This document shows positions 34,993 to 48,600 of a DNA stretch of 64,000 nucleotides, in pieces; the first letter of the stretch is position 1, and each line of letters opens with the position of its first letter. This DNA is from Trileptium ribeirensis. Lineage: Eukaryota > Nematoda > Enoplea > Enoplida > Thoracostomopsidae. Position numbers and translations under genes: made by a program. Under the pieces are notes generated by a model. The model was not told the DNA's origin. It worked only from the letters and a program-made list of their open reading frames with translations, and made no database searches. The stretch is taken from positions 1-64,000 of the forward strand of contig JASANE010007372.1 in assembly GCA_030248225.1 (NCBI GenBank), given 5' to 3'.

Positions 34993-36175
34993 ATGGCTCA
35001 TAAAGTAAAATCCCGGACCCTTGAGTATTGTGTTGTTTCGAGATCTCTCGATTTGGGCAAATTGTTGACTGTATCTCTGTTGACTTCCAAAAAGCATTTG
35101 ACACAGTATATATATCATGCTAAACTGTTGTACAAAGTTCAAGCTTATGGTATAGTTGGTCTGGTATATACCTGGATTGAATCATTTCTAACAAATAGAA
35201 CCCAACGTGTTCGAATAGGGCAAATTTTTCCAGGTATTATAATGTCACCTCTGGTGTTCCTCAAAGTAGCATACTTGGTCCCCTGTTATTTGGCTGCTTT
35301 ATAAACGTTTGCTATATTATGCCTGAATGTGTCTTGCAAATTATTCGCTGATGAGTTAAAAATTTATTGTGTTGTTTATAACAAGTTCGGAGCTTCAATT
35401 TGTTCTCAATGCTATAGGTCCGATGCTTGGCAATTGCAGATCTCTCCTAAAACATTAGCCTTCACCTCGGTCACCAAAACAAACCCTTCGAATACTCTAT
35501 TGAGGGTAATTATATGGTGGATAAGTCTTCAATACTTGATTCGGCAGTTATAACACAATCTCATTTTAAGTTCAACGAATATTGTGACACAATATGCTGT
35601 AAAGCCTATAAAGTTATCAAAATGCTTTTTCGTTGTTTTATCTCTAGTGGTAAAGCTAGTTTTATTCATGCATACAAAAGTTTCGTTCTATATATAGAGT
35701 ACTGGTCCCCAGTTTGGTCCCAACACTCCTTAGCACTAGTAGGTAAAATCGAACGTGTTCAACGTTACTTTACTTGCCATTTGCTTGCCCGTTTGTGCCA
35801 ACAGGCGATGTCATATCCTGAACGTTTGATGTTTTTCAAGCTTGATCCGATTGAACTACATCTTCCTTATTGTGATCTTACACTCTGTTACAATATTGTT
35901 CACAACGATATCGATATGCCACGTGAGCTGTTTTTTAATATATCCCATTTGCCAATACGTGGACATTCCCTTCGCATTGTTCTCTCGCATTTTAATACCG
36001 ACACTCTCCGCTTTAATTTTTTTCACCTGTTCCTTTCATTTGGAATAGTTTACCTGAGTTCGTAGAAGACAAACCGTTGGTTTGAGGTGCTAATGCTAAG
36101 CTATTTCGGACTAGATTGGAGAAAGTTAACTTGCATAATTTCTTGCAATACGATCGCTTTCTAGGACTGGAGTAA
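34993..36175 (+). pseudogene. Non-LTR (jockey/CR1-like) retrotransposon, 3' half of ORF2
   Basis: Several frames together give RT blocks: DFQKAFDTV near 35085, TWIESFLTNRTQRVRIGQIF, then SGVPQSSILGPLLFGCF, and FADELKIY near 35345, where the catalytic FADD has become FADE. The C-terminal region in 35514-36065 reads AYKSFVLYIEYWSPVWSQ and KIERVQRYFT, typical of jockey/CR1/L2-like ORF2. The end matches WNSLPEFV and a terminal FLQYDRFLGLE before TAA at 36173-36175. At least three frameshifts make it inactive. The endonuclease half is missing. Confidence 0.8.
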
Positions 36176-36560
36176 GTGGGTTCGCCCTTCTAGAGCCTTT
36201 TTAATAAAACGATATATATATACGTTAAAAATACTTAGTGGTTCAACATTCACAACCTTTCTCGGTCAAAACATTTTCTTAAATGACTTATTTTGTTCCT
36301 TGTCTCCAAAATTTTACGATGACAACATGTATAAGATACCTTTTCATGCTGATTCCAAATTTAGCATTATATCTTTACTATAACCTGTTGATCTGACGCT
36401 ACATCTTTGTTAACTTTTTGGATTTCTCACTAGCTATGTAATTTTTCGTATAGTTTCCTTTGATAGTTTGTTTTTAAACTAGCTATGTAATTTTTTGCTT
36501 CTGTATTGGTTGTGAATTTCACCATAGCATACTTTCTTGTTGTTTGTTAACTAAAATAAC
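36176..36560 (+). other. Likely 3' UTR of the non-LTR element
   Basis: AT-rich sequence after the ORF2 stop. An 18-bp segment, actagctatgtaattttt, occurs twice about 50 bp apart (near 36429 and 36478). No clear poly(A) tail or target duplication was seen, so the 3' border is uncertain. Confidence 0.35.
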
Positions 36561-38246
36561 TGAAATAGAGTAGTTTAATAATTGGATGAACTTCTGGAAA
36601 ATCCGAACGCGATTGAGAAAAAGCCTCCGTAGCCGTGTGACGGTGCTTACTGTGGAAAGTAGGAGAGACGGCAGTACTCCCGGTATACAAGTTTCGCGCT
36701 GGTTGATCTATTTTCCACTTCGCTTCTGAGTATCTGATTTGCTTCTTGCTGATTGACACATTGAGCTAACTGAGAACATACATTACCAGTTTCTGACACT
36801 TCAGGTGCGGCCCCATCGAGCATACTTGCCACATAACAAAGTAAAAGCTTCGTTCGAGGATCCTAGCCATAATATAGGAGCCAGGTACTTTATTGTATTA
36901 GTCGAGAATGACAAGGGTAACATCCCATTCGGAGACATAAAATATGAATGTAATCGCTGATAACCTGCTACCGTGCCCTTTGATAATAGTAGTTAACACA
37001 AAGTGTATAATATATATATATTATGCACGGTAAGATAATATTCGAGCGTCTTGTCTAACCTCACAAATCTAATGTATTAAGTAATGTCTTCAAATAAATT
37101 AGTCAGAATCAGCTTAGGTAAGGCAAATAAACTGAGACGGTGATACTCATACGGCAATCAGCTGCATCAAGATTATCGAGTATGTGTTTTATTATTGCAA
37201 CGGAAGTACTTTGCTTTAACTTTTTATAATAAAATTTTTCTTCTGGCTGTGCCTGAAACTGTGTTAGAACAGTAACAGAATGCCATAGAAAAATAAAGCC
37301 TTGTCGTGAGATCATTTTACTACCACCTCACCGAGCTCAGAATCGAAAGTCTTGCGCACTGTGATTAAGTCTTGCGCAATACCCCAATTCCATGCCAAAC
37401 TGCGCACTGTGATTAATGAAATGAAATAAAATATATTGAATTATGCAAGAAATATATTGTCTTGTCTGGCCCAATTTTCACCTTAACCATTACATATAAT
37501 TTCAAGCAGTTCATTGCTGGCGCCTCATCTTAGCTATTCCAAAGATGGGCATAGTATATATTTTAAACATATCCGTGCATATTCGTGTATTTTGTGTGTT
37601 TAGAATTATATACATAACCTATATACATGATGCCCCATAAGGAACGCCCCGGCATTAAAATGATCCGTCACGTTAAATAACATCCAAAAGCGTTTTGGTA
37701 TGCAAGTTTTCATATATTACTTAGGTTTTTGACGAATAACAGTTACGCTAAGTGCGAACCTTGGCACCTCCAAGATTAATGCACTCTTTTCGTCGAAAAC
37801 GCTCACTTCGGCAGACTTTTCGAACCATGTGAGGCACCAGAGGACAGAGCTAGAGCTCTTACGATATAGTCTCGTTCAGGAACAACAGTATTCGTGATTT
37901 GCGTTTGTATACATTCTTCCTCAATACTCCATGCAAAAAAAATCAGGAGAACGAGTAGACCATTCCGCAGAGCCTCGGAGCCCCTCCCGGTCAGGAAAGG
38001 TTTCGTCCAACCAACAGCATACAGCCACCGCAAAATGAGGTGGTGTGTCATATTTTATAAGTGAATCCTGTCAATATTTAGCAACTGTTGAATATTGGGA
38101 TAAAATTGATATCGCAGTATCATTTGATAGTTGTCTGCATTCACAGTAGAGAAACCATGTACTAGATATTTAGACAAACGTTTAGTTAAGATTTCAACGC
38201 CAAGCTACCGAAATTTCGACAATCATAAATTCTCTATATACATAAT
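36561..38246. other. No recognisable gene
   Basis: AT-rich. TGCGCACTGTGATTAA occurs twice near 37353 and 37393, and a palindromic TATAATATATATATATTATG lies near 37005. Nothing else recognised. Confidence 0.5.
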
Positions 38247-38378
38247 ATGCCAGCGCTGGAGTTTGTGGTTTATCAAAGTACCACGCGCAACAAATACGGA
38301 TTTATAACTGGATCAGGATGGATTGATTATGGAGATGTTTTATTTGACCCAAGCTTTTATTCCGAACCTCGCTCATGA
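38247..38378 (+). CDS. Small open reading frame of unknown function (43 residues)
   Basis: ATG to TGA encodes a mixed, well-balanced peptide containing KYGFITGSGWIDYGDVLF. A stop lies in frame 21 bp upstream, and AATAAA follows about 100 bp downstream (near 38476). It could be a short gene, a terminal exon or chance. No family is recognised. Confidence 0.15.
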   Translation: MPALEFVVYQSTTRNKYGFITGSGWIDYGDVLFDPSFYSEPRS

Positions 38379-38989
38379 TGTGCTTTCAAGTACAGTTTCT
38401 ATTACGAATTATAAAGTAGAATACGGAAAATGTTGTCGCGTATTTTGAAATATCTGTCCTTCCAAGTTTTGTTAACTAATAAAGTCGCATATATATTCAA
38501 TTTTAAACTGCTTCTTGTATTTAAGTTTTCGGTTAGTTCGTATTCTATCGGGAATAGTGGTTTCTGTTTTACGTACGCCTTTTCATTGATTCGGGTATAA
38601 ATTTATAGGTAGAGATTATTAAAACTTGGACGATCTTAGTATTTTAGACACATGTTGTCCTGTTCCCGGAATTCTGCTTCAGCATTTATTCAGTAAAGCA
38701 TTAGGCTATCAGCTCTTCATTCACTGAAAGTTTTGGTAGTGGGCATAAAGCGGGGTCCAACTTTGACAAAACAGAAAACAGTTGAAAATCGTGTAATAAA
38801 CACTGTGAAAACGTTTTTGATGACAAAAAGCTATTTTGAAGCAAATTCTGGCAAAATTGGAAAAAAATTTTGGTTTCACAACGGAATTTTAGTACACATT
38901 TTGGACAAATTTCATGCACTTTGTTCCGATTGGAAACAAATAATTTTCCACGCGGCAATGAACCGGGGAGCCCAAAAGTTTTCCAAGAG

Positions 38990-39490
38990 GACGAACCGGG
39001 GGTGATCTGGTTTTTGCCAGCGGACACTTGAAAATGCCAGCCCCGCTCCCACAATTTGGATAAACCAGAGACTGACATGTCCACATTGAGGGTTGGGGAC
39101 ACCCATGTTCCAGATCCCCCATTCGTGAGATTTTCCACCATGTCTGTCCCCCCACCATCCGGCCGCAACCACCATGCTCAACTAAGTCCAAAAATATATA
39201 AAATTATGTTTTCTGTGTGTACAATGTTTTTAAAAGGTTAAATACCACTGTTTATATGTTAAAACGGCGTTTGATGTTCGAAAATACTTGTACGACAGTA
39301 AAACTACACGAAGACATAGAAATATTTAGCATTTTAAGCAAAATTTATTATCCTCATTTTGAAATGGAGTCATCATGGCGCCCCCAAGTTACCCTCACTT
39401 TTCGGAGGGGAGTGGACAGGCCGGAGCATACATTGCGAAGGATACAAAATCTTTGCAAGATCATACGTTCTGTTTCATATAACCTTCATG
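38990..39490 (+). repeat. Dispersed repeat ending about 90 bp before the CAD start codon
   Basis: The + strand matches the reverse complement of 44600-45010: TTTTCTGTGTG(T/C)A(C/A)AATGTTTT, ACCACT(G/A)TTT, AATACTTGTACGACAGTAAAA, GAAATATTT(A/G), and the translated block NTCTTVK...EIF-ILS. The CAD upstream region therefore consists largely of repeat DNA. Confidence 0.65.
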
Positions 39491-39549
39491 TTTAGTTACT
39501 ATTATATCGTATAGCTGCAATCCTATTTTAATCAATTTTTGCCGCGAAT

Positions 39550-39555
39550 CACGTG
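39550..39555. promoter_or_regulatory. Canonical E-box CACGTG just upstream of the CAD start
   Basis: A perfect palindromic CACGTG lies 32 bp before ATG 39582 (11 bp before the alternative ATG 39561). Vertebrate CAD is a known Myc/Max target through a CACGTG box near its transcription start, so a regulatory role is plausible. The transcription start is unknown and a single hexamer can occur by chance. Confidence 0.4.
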
Positions 39556-39581
39556 GTCAAATGCACGTCGAGTGTATTGAA

Positions 39582-39666
39582 ATGAAAGCAGTACTTCATT
39601 TGGAAGATGGGTCGAGATTCGAGGGGCGATCGTTTGGCGCAAACAAATCGGCAACAGGAGAAGTTG
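39582..39666 (+). CDS. CAD: CAD exon 1 (residues 1-28)
   Basis: Encodes the N-terminus, with the family motif [14 protein letters not shown] near residue 7, and ends after GGAGAAGTTG at donor GTATGT, phase 1. An alternative in-frame ATG lies at 39561 with C at -3. The reading frame is open upstream to a stop at 39480. Any 5' untranslated exon is not recognisable. Confidence 0.85.
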
Positions 39667-42600
39667 GTATGTTGTAGTTAATTCGACTATTTTTACGTCC
39701 ACTGGCTGCTAAATTTTGAGACGATGATAACTATGTCTTCTCGTTAGCGTTGGCTGTGTGACTCAAATGGTTATTTGTATTTTGCGGTTACATTTTTGTA
39801 TTCGTGATCCTAATGTAACTTTAAGTAACGGTTTGAAAAGGTTCAACTGTTTTAGGCAGCTGCTTATATATCAAATTTACAGTAAAGCAGAGTCATCAGA
39901 ACGCATTTGGAGATTGTCTGTTCAGGGGTGAAATCTTTTAAATTCCGTCTGTGTGTGCGTGTGATCATTCGAACCGGCGTAGTCGATTTACCGTGTACAT
40001 CCCCGAGCGTTTTTTTTTGATTTAGGGTCTGGTTCTTGGGTTAGGGGTCAACACATGAGGTTTTTACCCAATTTTATTACGCTTCACGGAAGCAAAGTTA
40101 TTTTCATCTTAACTCTCGAATTTTTATCTCCGGATGGTTTTATTTCATAGCAAAATGATAAATGCGGTGCCACTTTTTGTTTTTCGATTACGTCTCCGGT
40201 TCTAGAATTATGGGGTTTGAGGTATTGTGCCCCAATGGTTCCTCGTCCCAAAATTCGAAAATTTGTTCTGACGTCGTGGGCGGCTGAAAAGTTTTACCTG
40301 GAGGTTTTCGGACATGGTAAACTCATTGCTGGGGTTGATTTTGCTCTGCGATCTATGGGTACGGGGGTATGGCGACACCATGGTTCATCGACCAAAAATT
40401 CCTAATTTTACTTTTATATACGTCCTGAGAGGCTGATAGCTTGCGCTTGGGGGTTTTGTGGTATGGGAAACTTATTGCCGGTGTTAGTTTTGTTGTAACA
40501 TGTGCGGTATTGTGTGATATCCACATATAGCATGTCGACGAATGGTATCGAGAGCTGATTGGCTGTGCACGCAAGAGGTCTATTCTTCACTACATTCTGC
40601 AATCTCGATAGAGTTACTAGTTTATATTGTGCTGGTCAATCTCGCTGCTGTGGTCTATCAACTGTTATACGTACGGACGGGACGCATGTGGATTTATATG
40701 ACCCAAATATTTTCACAAAATTTTTATTTTATGCTACGTAGGGATGGTTTTTGTTCCAGTGTTTCAAACGGGCATGGTTGGCTATCTTGAATCGCTTACC
40801 GATCCGTCATACTACCAGCAAATTGTTGTTCTCACTTATCCGATGATTGGCAATTACGGTGTTCCAAAAATTGGCGCCCGCGACAGTGACTATGGTTTGC
40901 CGCTGCATTTTGAAGCCGAAAATATTTCTGTCGGAGGTTAGTTCGATTTGGAGACCACAGGGATAATATGTATGTAAATTCGAATACCAAACTAACATCG
41001 GTTCTGTTGTAAAGTTGAACAAAGTAGGCGAAACGAAAGTAATGTAGTCGTTATTATGAGCCCATGTAACCCGTATATACGTATCAGCTATACTCTTTTC
41101 TATTATGCGACAAAAACGCAATATAACGTTTCTGCTATATATATATTAGTTTGGTTGGGTTTTTCATTTATAATAGCAGTGCCATACGAATTTGTCTTAA
41201 CATTTGGCGTGTCAAAAATCTGTCCATTTCATCACAGTAGAAAATTAATTATACAGTTGACTATTATTAAATCAAAAATTTCATCGAGTATATACATCAA
41301 TTGTTGGACGATAAGAAATTCTCACATCAAATTGATGTGTCATATGCAGGATTCTTATATATACTGCCCTGACAGACTTCTGGATGTGTAAAATAGCTGC
41401 TACAAGCATTGACCTGGCTTTGATTTAACAAACTCCTGCAGGTTATTATGAAAAATTCCTGCTCAAATTATGTGCCCTACTTACGTTTCACACGGCAAAT
41501 TGGTTAGTTAATCTATTCTTTTGCTTGGTTGTATTGGAGCTTGACCATTGTATAATATATATTACATATGTTCGGATTACAGGATAAAGCAAAAAACGTG
41601 GAAAATTTCAAACAAAATTTTTAAACCGGAATTCCGGTTCCGGTATGGTTTTTGCCCTTTGCCGGAACCGCAACCGGAACACGATTTTCGCCGGAACCGG
41701 AACCGGAATTCCGGTTACTCCCTGATATACAAATATAATTTGCATTAAGTGCGCCACAACTTTTTCACTCAGCCCCCGCCCCCCATTACACCCTCTTGTG
41801 AATTTTCAAGCGGGATGCCTCAGGTCCGAAAGGGTCTGTGGATAAGCCATTTGTACGTATCACGAACAGACAAAAACTAATTTATTTGAACATTTATCCT
41901 ATGTTTGGGAAACCAATCGTTACACTCGCGCCGTTTTGACTATCATCATATTTACCTTTAGGTGTAATTATTGACCATTTGTGCGACGAAGGACAGCACA
42001 GTCATTGGCAAGCGGAAATGAGTTTCGGAAATTGGCTGCGAAACGCGGAAATTCCGGGTATTTGCGGTGTTGATACGCGAGCTTTGACTAAGCGGATACG
42101 CGAAATGGGAACGATGAAGGGAAAGGTAAAGTTGTTACTTTTTGACAGAAGTGTTTCGGGTATATCGGTGTTTTTTAATCTGACCCAGGGACCGTGTTAA
42201 ACACATTGTTAAATTATTAACCTCAACCAGACCAACGTCCTGCGGTAATGCTGCGGACTAGTTTGGAAGGTACCCTCTCTTACTTACCTGTACGTTGAAC
42301 CAATACCACTGTCGCGGACGATACTCAATCGAGCGTGTAAAATATAATTGTTGAACAACGATTTACCATTAACAAACAAGGCAAAGCAACAAAACAAATT
42401 GATAATAATATCAGGGTTATGATGAACCTTTAAAGAAAATTGTAACACTCGTTTCACACTACATTATATTATCTGTATTGTGGGAGGACGCGCACCATTT
42501 ATGGGTTTTTGTCTCACATTTCGTTGAGGTGGAGGACACAAATTCCCACACGTTCCTGCCCCCCTCCTCAGATCTCGTCTTGACTCTTCTAAAAATTTGG

Positions 42601-45600
42601 CCTACCGTTTCAGCTTTGGTTCTATCCCTCTTCTACTTTATCTTAATTCAAAAAAGACTTGTTGGAGATAGTTAAAGTCGTTTTACCTTTTATCTCCAGG
42701 AAACGCAGCTGTTGAAAGTGGATTTTGCGTGAAGATATTATTGTTGAGAACAGACACTGGTGGCTCAACGGATTGTTGGAAGACTTGGAGATTTTTGTAA
42801 TGCATAGTTTTGGCGTGGTGGTATAGTTGCATTCTCCCATCAGGGAGTTTTTTGAACAATCAGTGGAAAATCTATATTTCATCAGGGAAATTTTTTTGTG
42901 ATAACCGCCGGAACCTTGACAGATGTATTTTTATTCGATAATATACGCCAACATTAATTGTGAAACGTTAAATTACATTTTAACAGACGATTGAAAAACC
43001 CACAGAACTAACATTTTGTTAAAAGTAAATCTTAAACTTCTGTCAAAGCAGCACGCTAATTGTTACCTTTATAGTAGACATTTCTTTGCACTGAGAGTTT
43101 CTAAATTCTCGTTAGAAATCCACAATACTCGGAACAGGAATATTTTAATATACTGCCTTCTGTATTGTTTGCTGTTTTAGATTATTATCGAAGGCACCGA
43201 AGCTTCGCGAGTTCCATTTGTGGACATTAATTTGAATAATTTGGTTGATGAAGTGTCGTCGAAGGTCGGTTTTGGTTTTGTGGTCCGCGAAATGTGTTAG
43301 CAAGCGTTGTATACGTTGCTGGTGCGGAGTGACTTCGCTGTGCAACAATCCTGTTCTATTTGTCCTACACAAATCATCGCTGTGTTGATAAATTTTAGAA
43401 TTTTGTATTCGATGCGTTATAGAACTAAGTTGAACAACCTGTCATGATTACCGGTCCATAAGCGACATGGATTGGAAATATTGCTATTTTAGGTATATTC
43501 AGTTAGTCGAGCGTTTTATATTATAATACTATCAGATGTAAAGATGTACCGACCTGACCAGCAGCCAATCTAACCCTACTTCATCAAACTTTATGAAGCT
43601 GATATGCTCGAAAACGGAAACCAGTTATATGAAAACAACTGTGGTAACACATTTGAACGCATTATCCGTCTTGCAATTGAAGAAAATCAATAAAACGTGT
43701 TTATGCTGTGAGGATTTGCTATTTTGTATGAACGGCGAAAGCATTATTTCACAGCTTCAACGTAGCTGCACCCAGGCCATCGTCTGTGTTAAGACATGAC
43801 AGACGACGATTCTGTACATGTGATGTTGATTTCTGGTGTCTGCTTTTTCAATTTTAAAGATAGAACGTTGACGCTAGTCAACTGAGTCTAGTTCGACTTA
43901 GGTCAGATAATATCCGTTGAATAGTAGTGTCGCCAACTCCAAACGTATTGCAAACTGTAGCGTGATACAAAGTCGTTTGTTTGGAAAAATTCTGGTTATG
44001 ACTTTTAAAACGCCTATATTTGAAACAATGCATTTCGCAATTACAACCTCACGTTTTATACAACTTTGTGTCAGGCAGGTGTTTAATAAGCGCGGGCTCA
44101 ATCTTTGTTTTAATGGCAGCAACATAAACAACATCACTAGCGGAGTAAACATAAATACGGTTTTGAAAGCAACATTAATAATGGCGAAATGCGGAATGCT
44201 TGTAAGTCTAGAAAAGCGGTGCAGATTGTGCGCTATGCCCGCAAACTTTGATATATGCTCCCATACGTTTAGCAATTGTATATTATCTATTGTGCATCGG
44301 TGTAATTATATTTGTGCCCGCATAGCGCGTCACGCGTATATATGTGAAATCCAGAAATATACTTCGGATACCAAGGCAATGCTGCAATCTGAAACTACCA
44401 GCAAAACTATGCTTTAATTTTAGCCCATATAGGGAATGTGTTTCAAATCTAAATTTTTATATTATAATTAACAGTAATAATACTGAGGGCTGTATAGATT
44501 TTAAAAATTTTCGAATGCTGTAAAATAGTTGTATTTTCAAGGCGAGTTGGACAAACTTCAAGGTGGTATCGGGTAAAGAATGATATTCGAAATTATAATT
44601 TTTGCTGAAATTTAACGTTTTTTTTGTGATGCACAAATTTTGAGTTCCTGTCTACAGCCTTCCGAAAAGTCTGGGGATTTCGGTGGAATTTCAGCATATT
44701 CATTCTCGGGAGAAGTTTCAAAGTTGGGATAATCTCTGCTTAAAATGTCAAATATTTCCATATTTACGTTTACTTTTACTGTCGTACAAGTATTTGCATG
44801 CAACGAAACTACATTTTCACTTTAGAAATAGTGGTAATAGATGTTTGAAAACATTTTGCACACAGAAAACAGAAATAAAGAGATAAAATTTTGTGTTTAC
44901 TGTACATGGAGATTTGGGCCGAGCATGGGGAAACTCAAACGAACGTGGAGGCATTTATACACTGTGGGGTCACCCTGCACCGCCTTTCCACTACGTACAG
45001 GCCAAGTTAAGTTTTGAATTTTTTGTCGCCGACTGAAAAAATCACGATCTTTTATATTATGATATTGGTGTTTTATCGTTTTTATGCGGCTCTGTCAAGT
45101 GTGCTGATGAAGCTAAGCTTACAGTCTCAGAATATTGTCATTGATTGTAGCATTGCCATTGTCATTAAGTGTGTGTTCTGTTTTGCAAGCTAGTCTACTA
45201 CTTTTTATCGGTAACTTGAGTTGCGTAAAGGAGTGTAAACCATAAGCTAATTAAATAATATGTTATTTCAGTGCATCAACACGTATACTCCAACTAATTC
45301 GTTACCGGACCAAAACGGGCCGATCAACGTTGTCCTAGTGGATCTCGGAAAGAAATATAACCAACTCCGGTGTCTTTTGAAGCGCGGCGTTTCGGTCACC
45401 GTGGTGCCGTGGAACCACCGGTTTAATGTTGACGGTTAGCTAGCTCATTGGATAGCTATTAGCAGCTGCAAGGATGTGTGCTCTAGTGATAGAATTCTGT
45501 CTGTAGAGGCTCGGTTTAAACTACTTAAGGGTTGTCATTGATTGGTGAACTCTACTGCGGCACATACGTTTAAGTATGATGTACAAAATCTCCATACCCC

Positions 45601-48600
45601 GAAGAGAATTGCTGATTAAATTTATGGTGATTAGGCCACAGGTTATACACTCCTTTTGTCGGACTAATTTTCGTTACACTCCGTGATTTCCCTAAGGCTT
45701 TTTGTGGTACCGTGACGAAGATGTGAAATAAAGTTATATATTTTAACCCTTTATATATCATATTTTACAATAATCGTTAATTAGCATTATAATGGTCTAT
45801 AAAGATTTTCAATGTAGTTCCAAACAATGTAGTGATTTAGTTTAACGTATCTGTGACCGATGTTACCTTTTTGAGATAATACTGTATCGCTTAGTTCCAC
45901 CCCCCCTCCGCAAGAATCGTGTATGATTTCGTGATTTTTAATGTAATGTTATTTGTTATTACAGAAAATTTTGAGGGTGCTGAAAACGACTGAGTGGTTC
46001 ACTTGAACGTATCTGTGACCGATTTAGCTTTTTTGGAACTGTAATGTATCCCATGCGTTCCCCAACCATTGAATCGTAATTTTATGCCATTGTGATTATT
46101 AAGGTTTTCGAAGATACTGAAAATAATGCATTGATTTATTTGACTGATTTGTACTGTGCTTTTTTGGCATAAACCTGTATTCCCTGGAACCTCACTTTGA
46201 TCTGTGCATGATTTTGTGCGTTTCACTCAAATTCTGTGATTTGCTGAATTTGCGAATATAAACGTTTTCGGGACAGGCAAAAACGATGAGTGAAAAACGT
46301 ATCTGACTTATAAACGTGGTTTGATACCGCTCGCTTCGCAATCGTGGGATGACTCGCTTGTAGCACATTTAAGAGCTTAGCATGTGCTAGTTGAGTTATC
46401 GTCTACCATCGGACAAGCGTCATGCACACAGCGGTCTTAAAACGACAGAGAAAAACAAAAATGATATCGAGGCGGCAATTAAGTCTCCAAACGGAAATTT
46501 ACTCATTACTAGATTCTGAAGTAAATGGTTATTAAGGTAGTAACGGGATACACTAGAACGACTTCCATCTAAACATTACGGCAACATGGGTTGGACTGAA
46601 TATTGATCTACCACAAAAAAGATTCCAACATTTGAACTCAATATCTTCAAGAGAAAGACACGGCTTCTTATGATTTCTATATTTTAGATAAGGACTTGTA
46701 TGTTGTAAGACTGGGCAAATAGTTACATTCACATGTATGTAATGAGGGTTCTTTCGGAAGTGGTGCTGCCGTTTCGCTCATTTTTATCGAACTTTATTGC
46801 AGAATGAAAATCTAGTTGTGGTATCCGCTCAGACGTCTTGGTTTAAGTATTCTCGATTTTGGCCTTTGTTATGTGAGACCGTGAGTCTCGGGGTTTGGAT
46901 CTATTTTAGCAGGTAAAACCGGTGGCCTAATTTTGCGGAGGGAATTAAATAAACTGCGCAATGGTACAAATCAAGAGTGGGCATTTTTGGCAATCGTCGT
47001 TGTCAGCTTAAACGTTACAGTGAAAAAAAATTATTTTCTTTACGGCAAGTTCTTTTTCAGAAATTATAGGAGAAGTACTTCCATTATTTTTCGGTGCTTT
47101 CAGATTACGATGGTCTGTTTTTGAGCAACGGGCCAGGTGATCCGTCGATGGCCAAAGAAACCATCGCAACGCTGACGAAGGTTTTGGCCTCGAACAATTG
47201 CAAACCGATCATGGGAATTTGTTTGGGACATCAGCTTTTGGCCAAGGCCGCGGGAGCGTCGACATATAAGCTTCGGTTAGTTCGCAATCGTTAGTTTTAT
47301 CTTTAATAATACTTATTCCTATATTGCATTGAGTAAATTGATTATTTTTGACAAGTTGCAATAAAACATTTTTCGGGGATCTTCAAAATGAGTTGTAGTT
47401 AAAAAGTTTTAATTCTTAGGCGCGCATAGGGGATTTACGCCTAAGGTTCGCTCCTATTAGGCCGCAAAGGCTCACTACATAGCCCCTTGCGCGCCTCGAA
47501 GGCAACCAGGAAATTTTGAGAATTTTCGCATATTTGGTAAAAACTAGCACAAAATTAGAAAATTTTTGTAAAAACAGGGGAAATACAGAAAAATTAGGGA
47601 AATTATGAGTTCCTAAAATCCTAGTATCTCGCAAGAGAGGTTGAAATGGTGCGAGCGTAATTTCATCTTTAAGTTTTCACACTGTTTAGTCACCCGTAAC
47701 AGGATGTGTTGCATGGATATGTCACCCTAAACCACATGAAAACAGGATTCATTGAAAATTCTAAAACCTTTTCGACCCTGGACCGATCGAAAACGATTGA
47801 CCACGTATCAAATATTTGCGATGGTTTCTAGATAACCCAACCATTGTATTATGCTTGCAGGAATACCTGTATAGTCAATTTTTGATGCCCTATACGCAAT
47901 ACCTAACCAAACAACTGAAGACAAACTAACAAAATAATTGTATGTAGCATACCGTAGAACCTCTATATAAACTATTTTTGATGCCATGTGCCAAACATGA
48001 GAAGACAGACAAAGGGGTTCGTTGACCTTAAACCCATTGAAAAGGCTTGAAATATGCCCTCTGGGCTCAAAATAACTAATTATATTATATAGACCATTCT
48101 TGATGCCCTGCACGCAATACGTAATTAGACAAATGAAAACGCACTACATTTTGGAAATCTGGTTCGTCGAATGTAAAAGCTTTGAAATCACATGAAAAGG
48201 TATAATATAGTCACGTAGTACTCTAGACCCATAGTATCAATGTTTGATAATCTAATAAACACTCGTCGTATGGTAAAACACACAACAACATTCCAAAATA
48301 TAAAAATATCGCCATTCCCAGCATTGGGTCGATGAACTGTGTTCGGGACCACAGCAGCCCAGGGTGGTCTGATCACACAAAAAGATGTAAGTCTCGATAA
48401 GCTGGGCGGTAATCTTCATATTTCAATGCGAAGCTTATGTTGCGAGGTATAGGCGGCAAAGGACTGGTATGGCCAGATTTGGCAAAGAACGCTTAAAACC
48501 TGTTTTTGCCATTTTTAACGTCGAAGTTGGGATCGTTGCAGTTCGCGTAAGGGTGATATCGTTGCCGCTTTGCTATCGAACAAATAAAAATTTGTCGAAA

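Noticed and set aside
38701..39191. 155-residue - strand frame with Trp/Gly-rich sequence upstream of CAD
   Set aside because: It lies partly in the dispersed repeat; the frame is not kept in the partner copy at 44600-45010 and no domain is seen.
39480..39581. Trans-splice acceptor before the CAD start
   Set aside because: No clear polypyrimidine tract with TTTCAG precedes either ATG, so spliced-leader addition cannot be supported.
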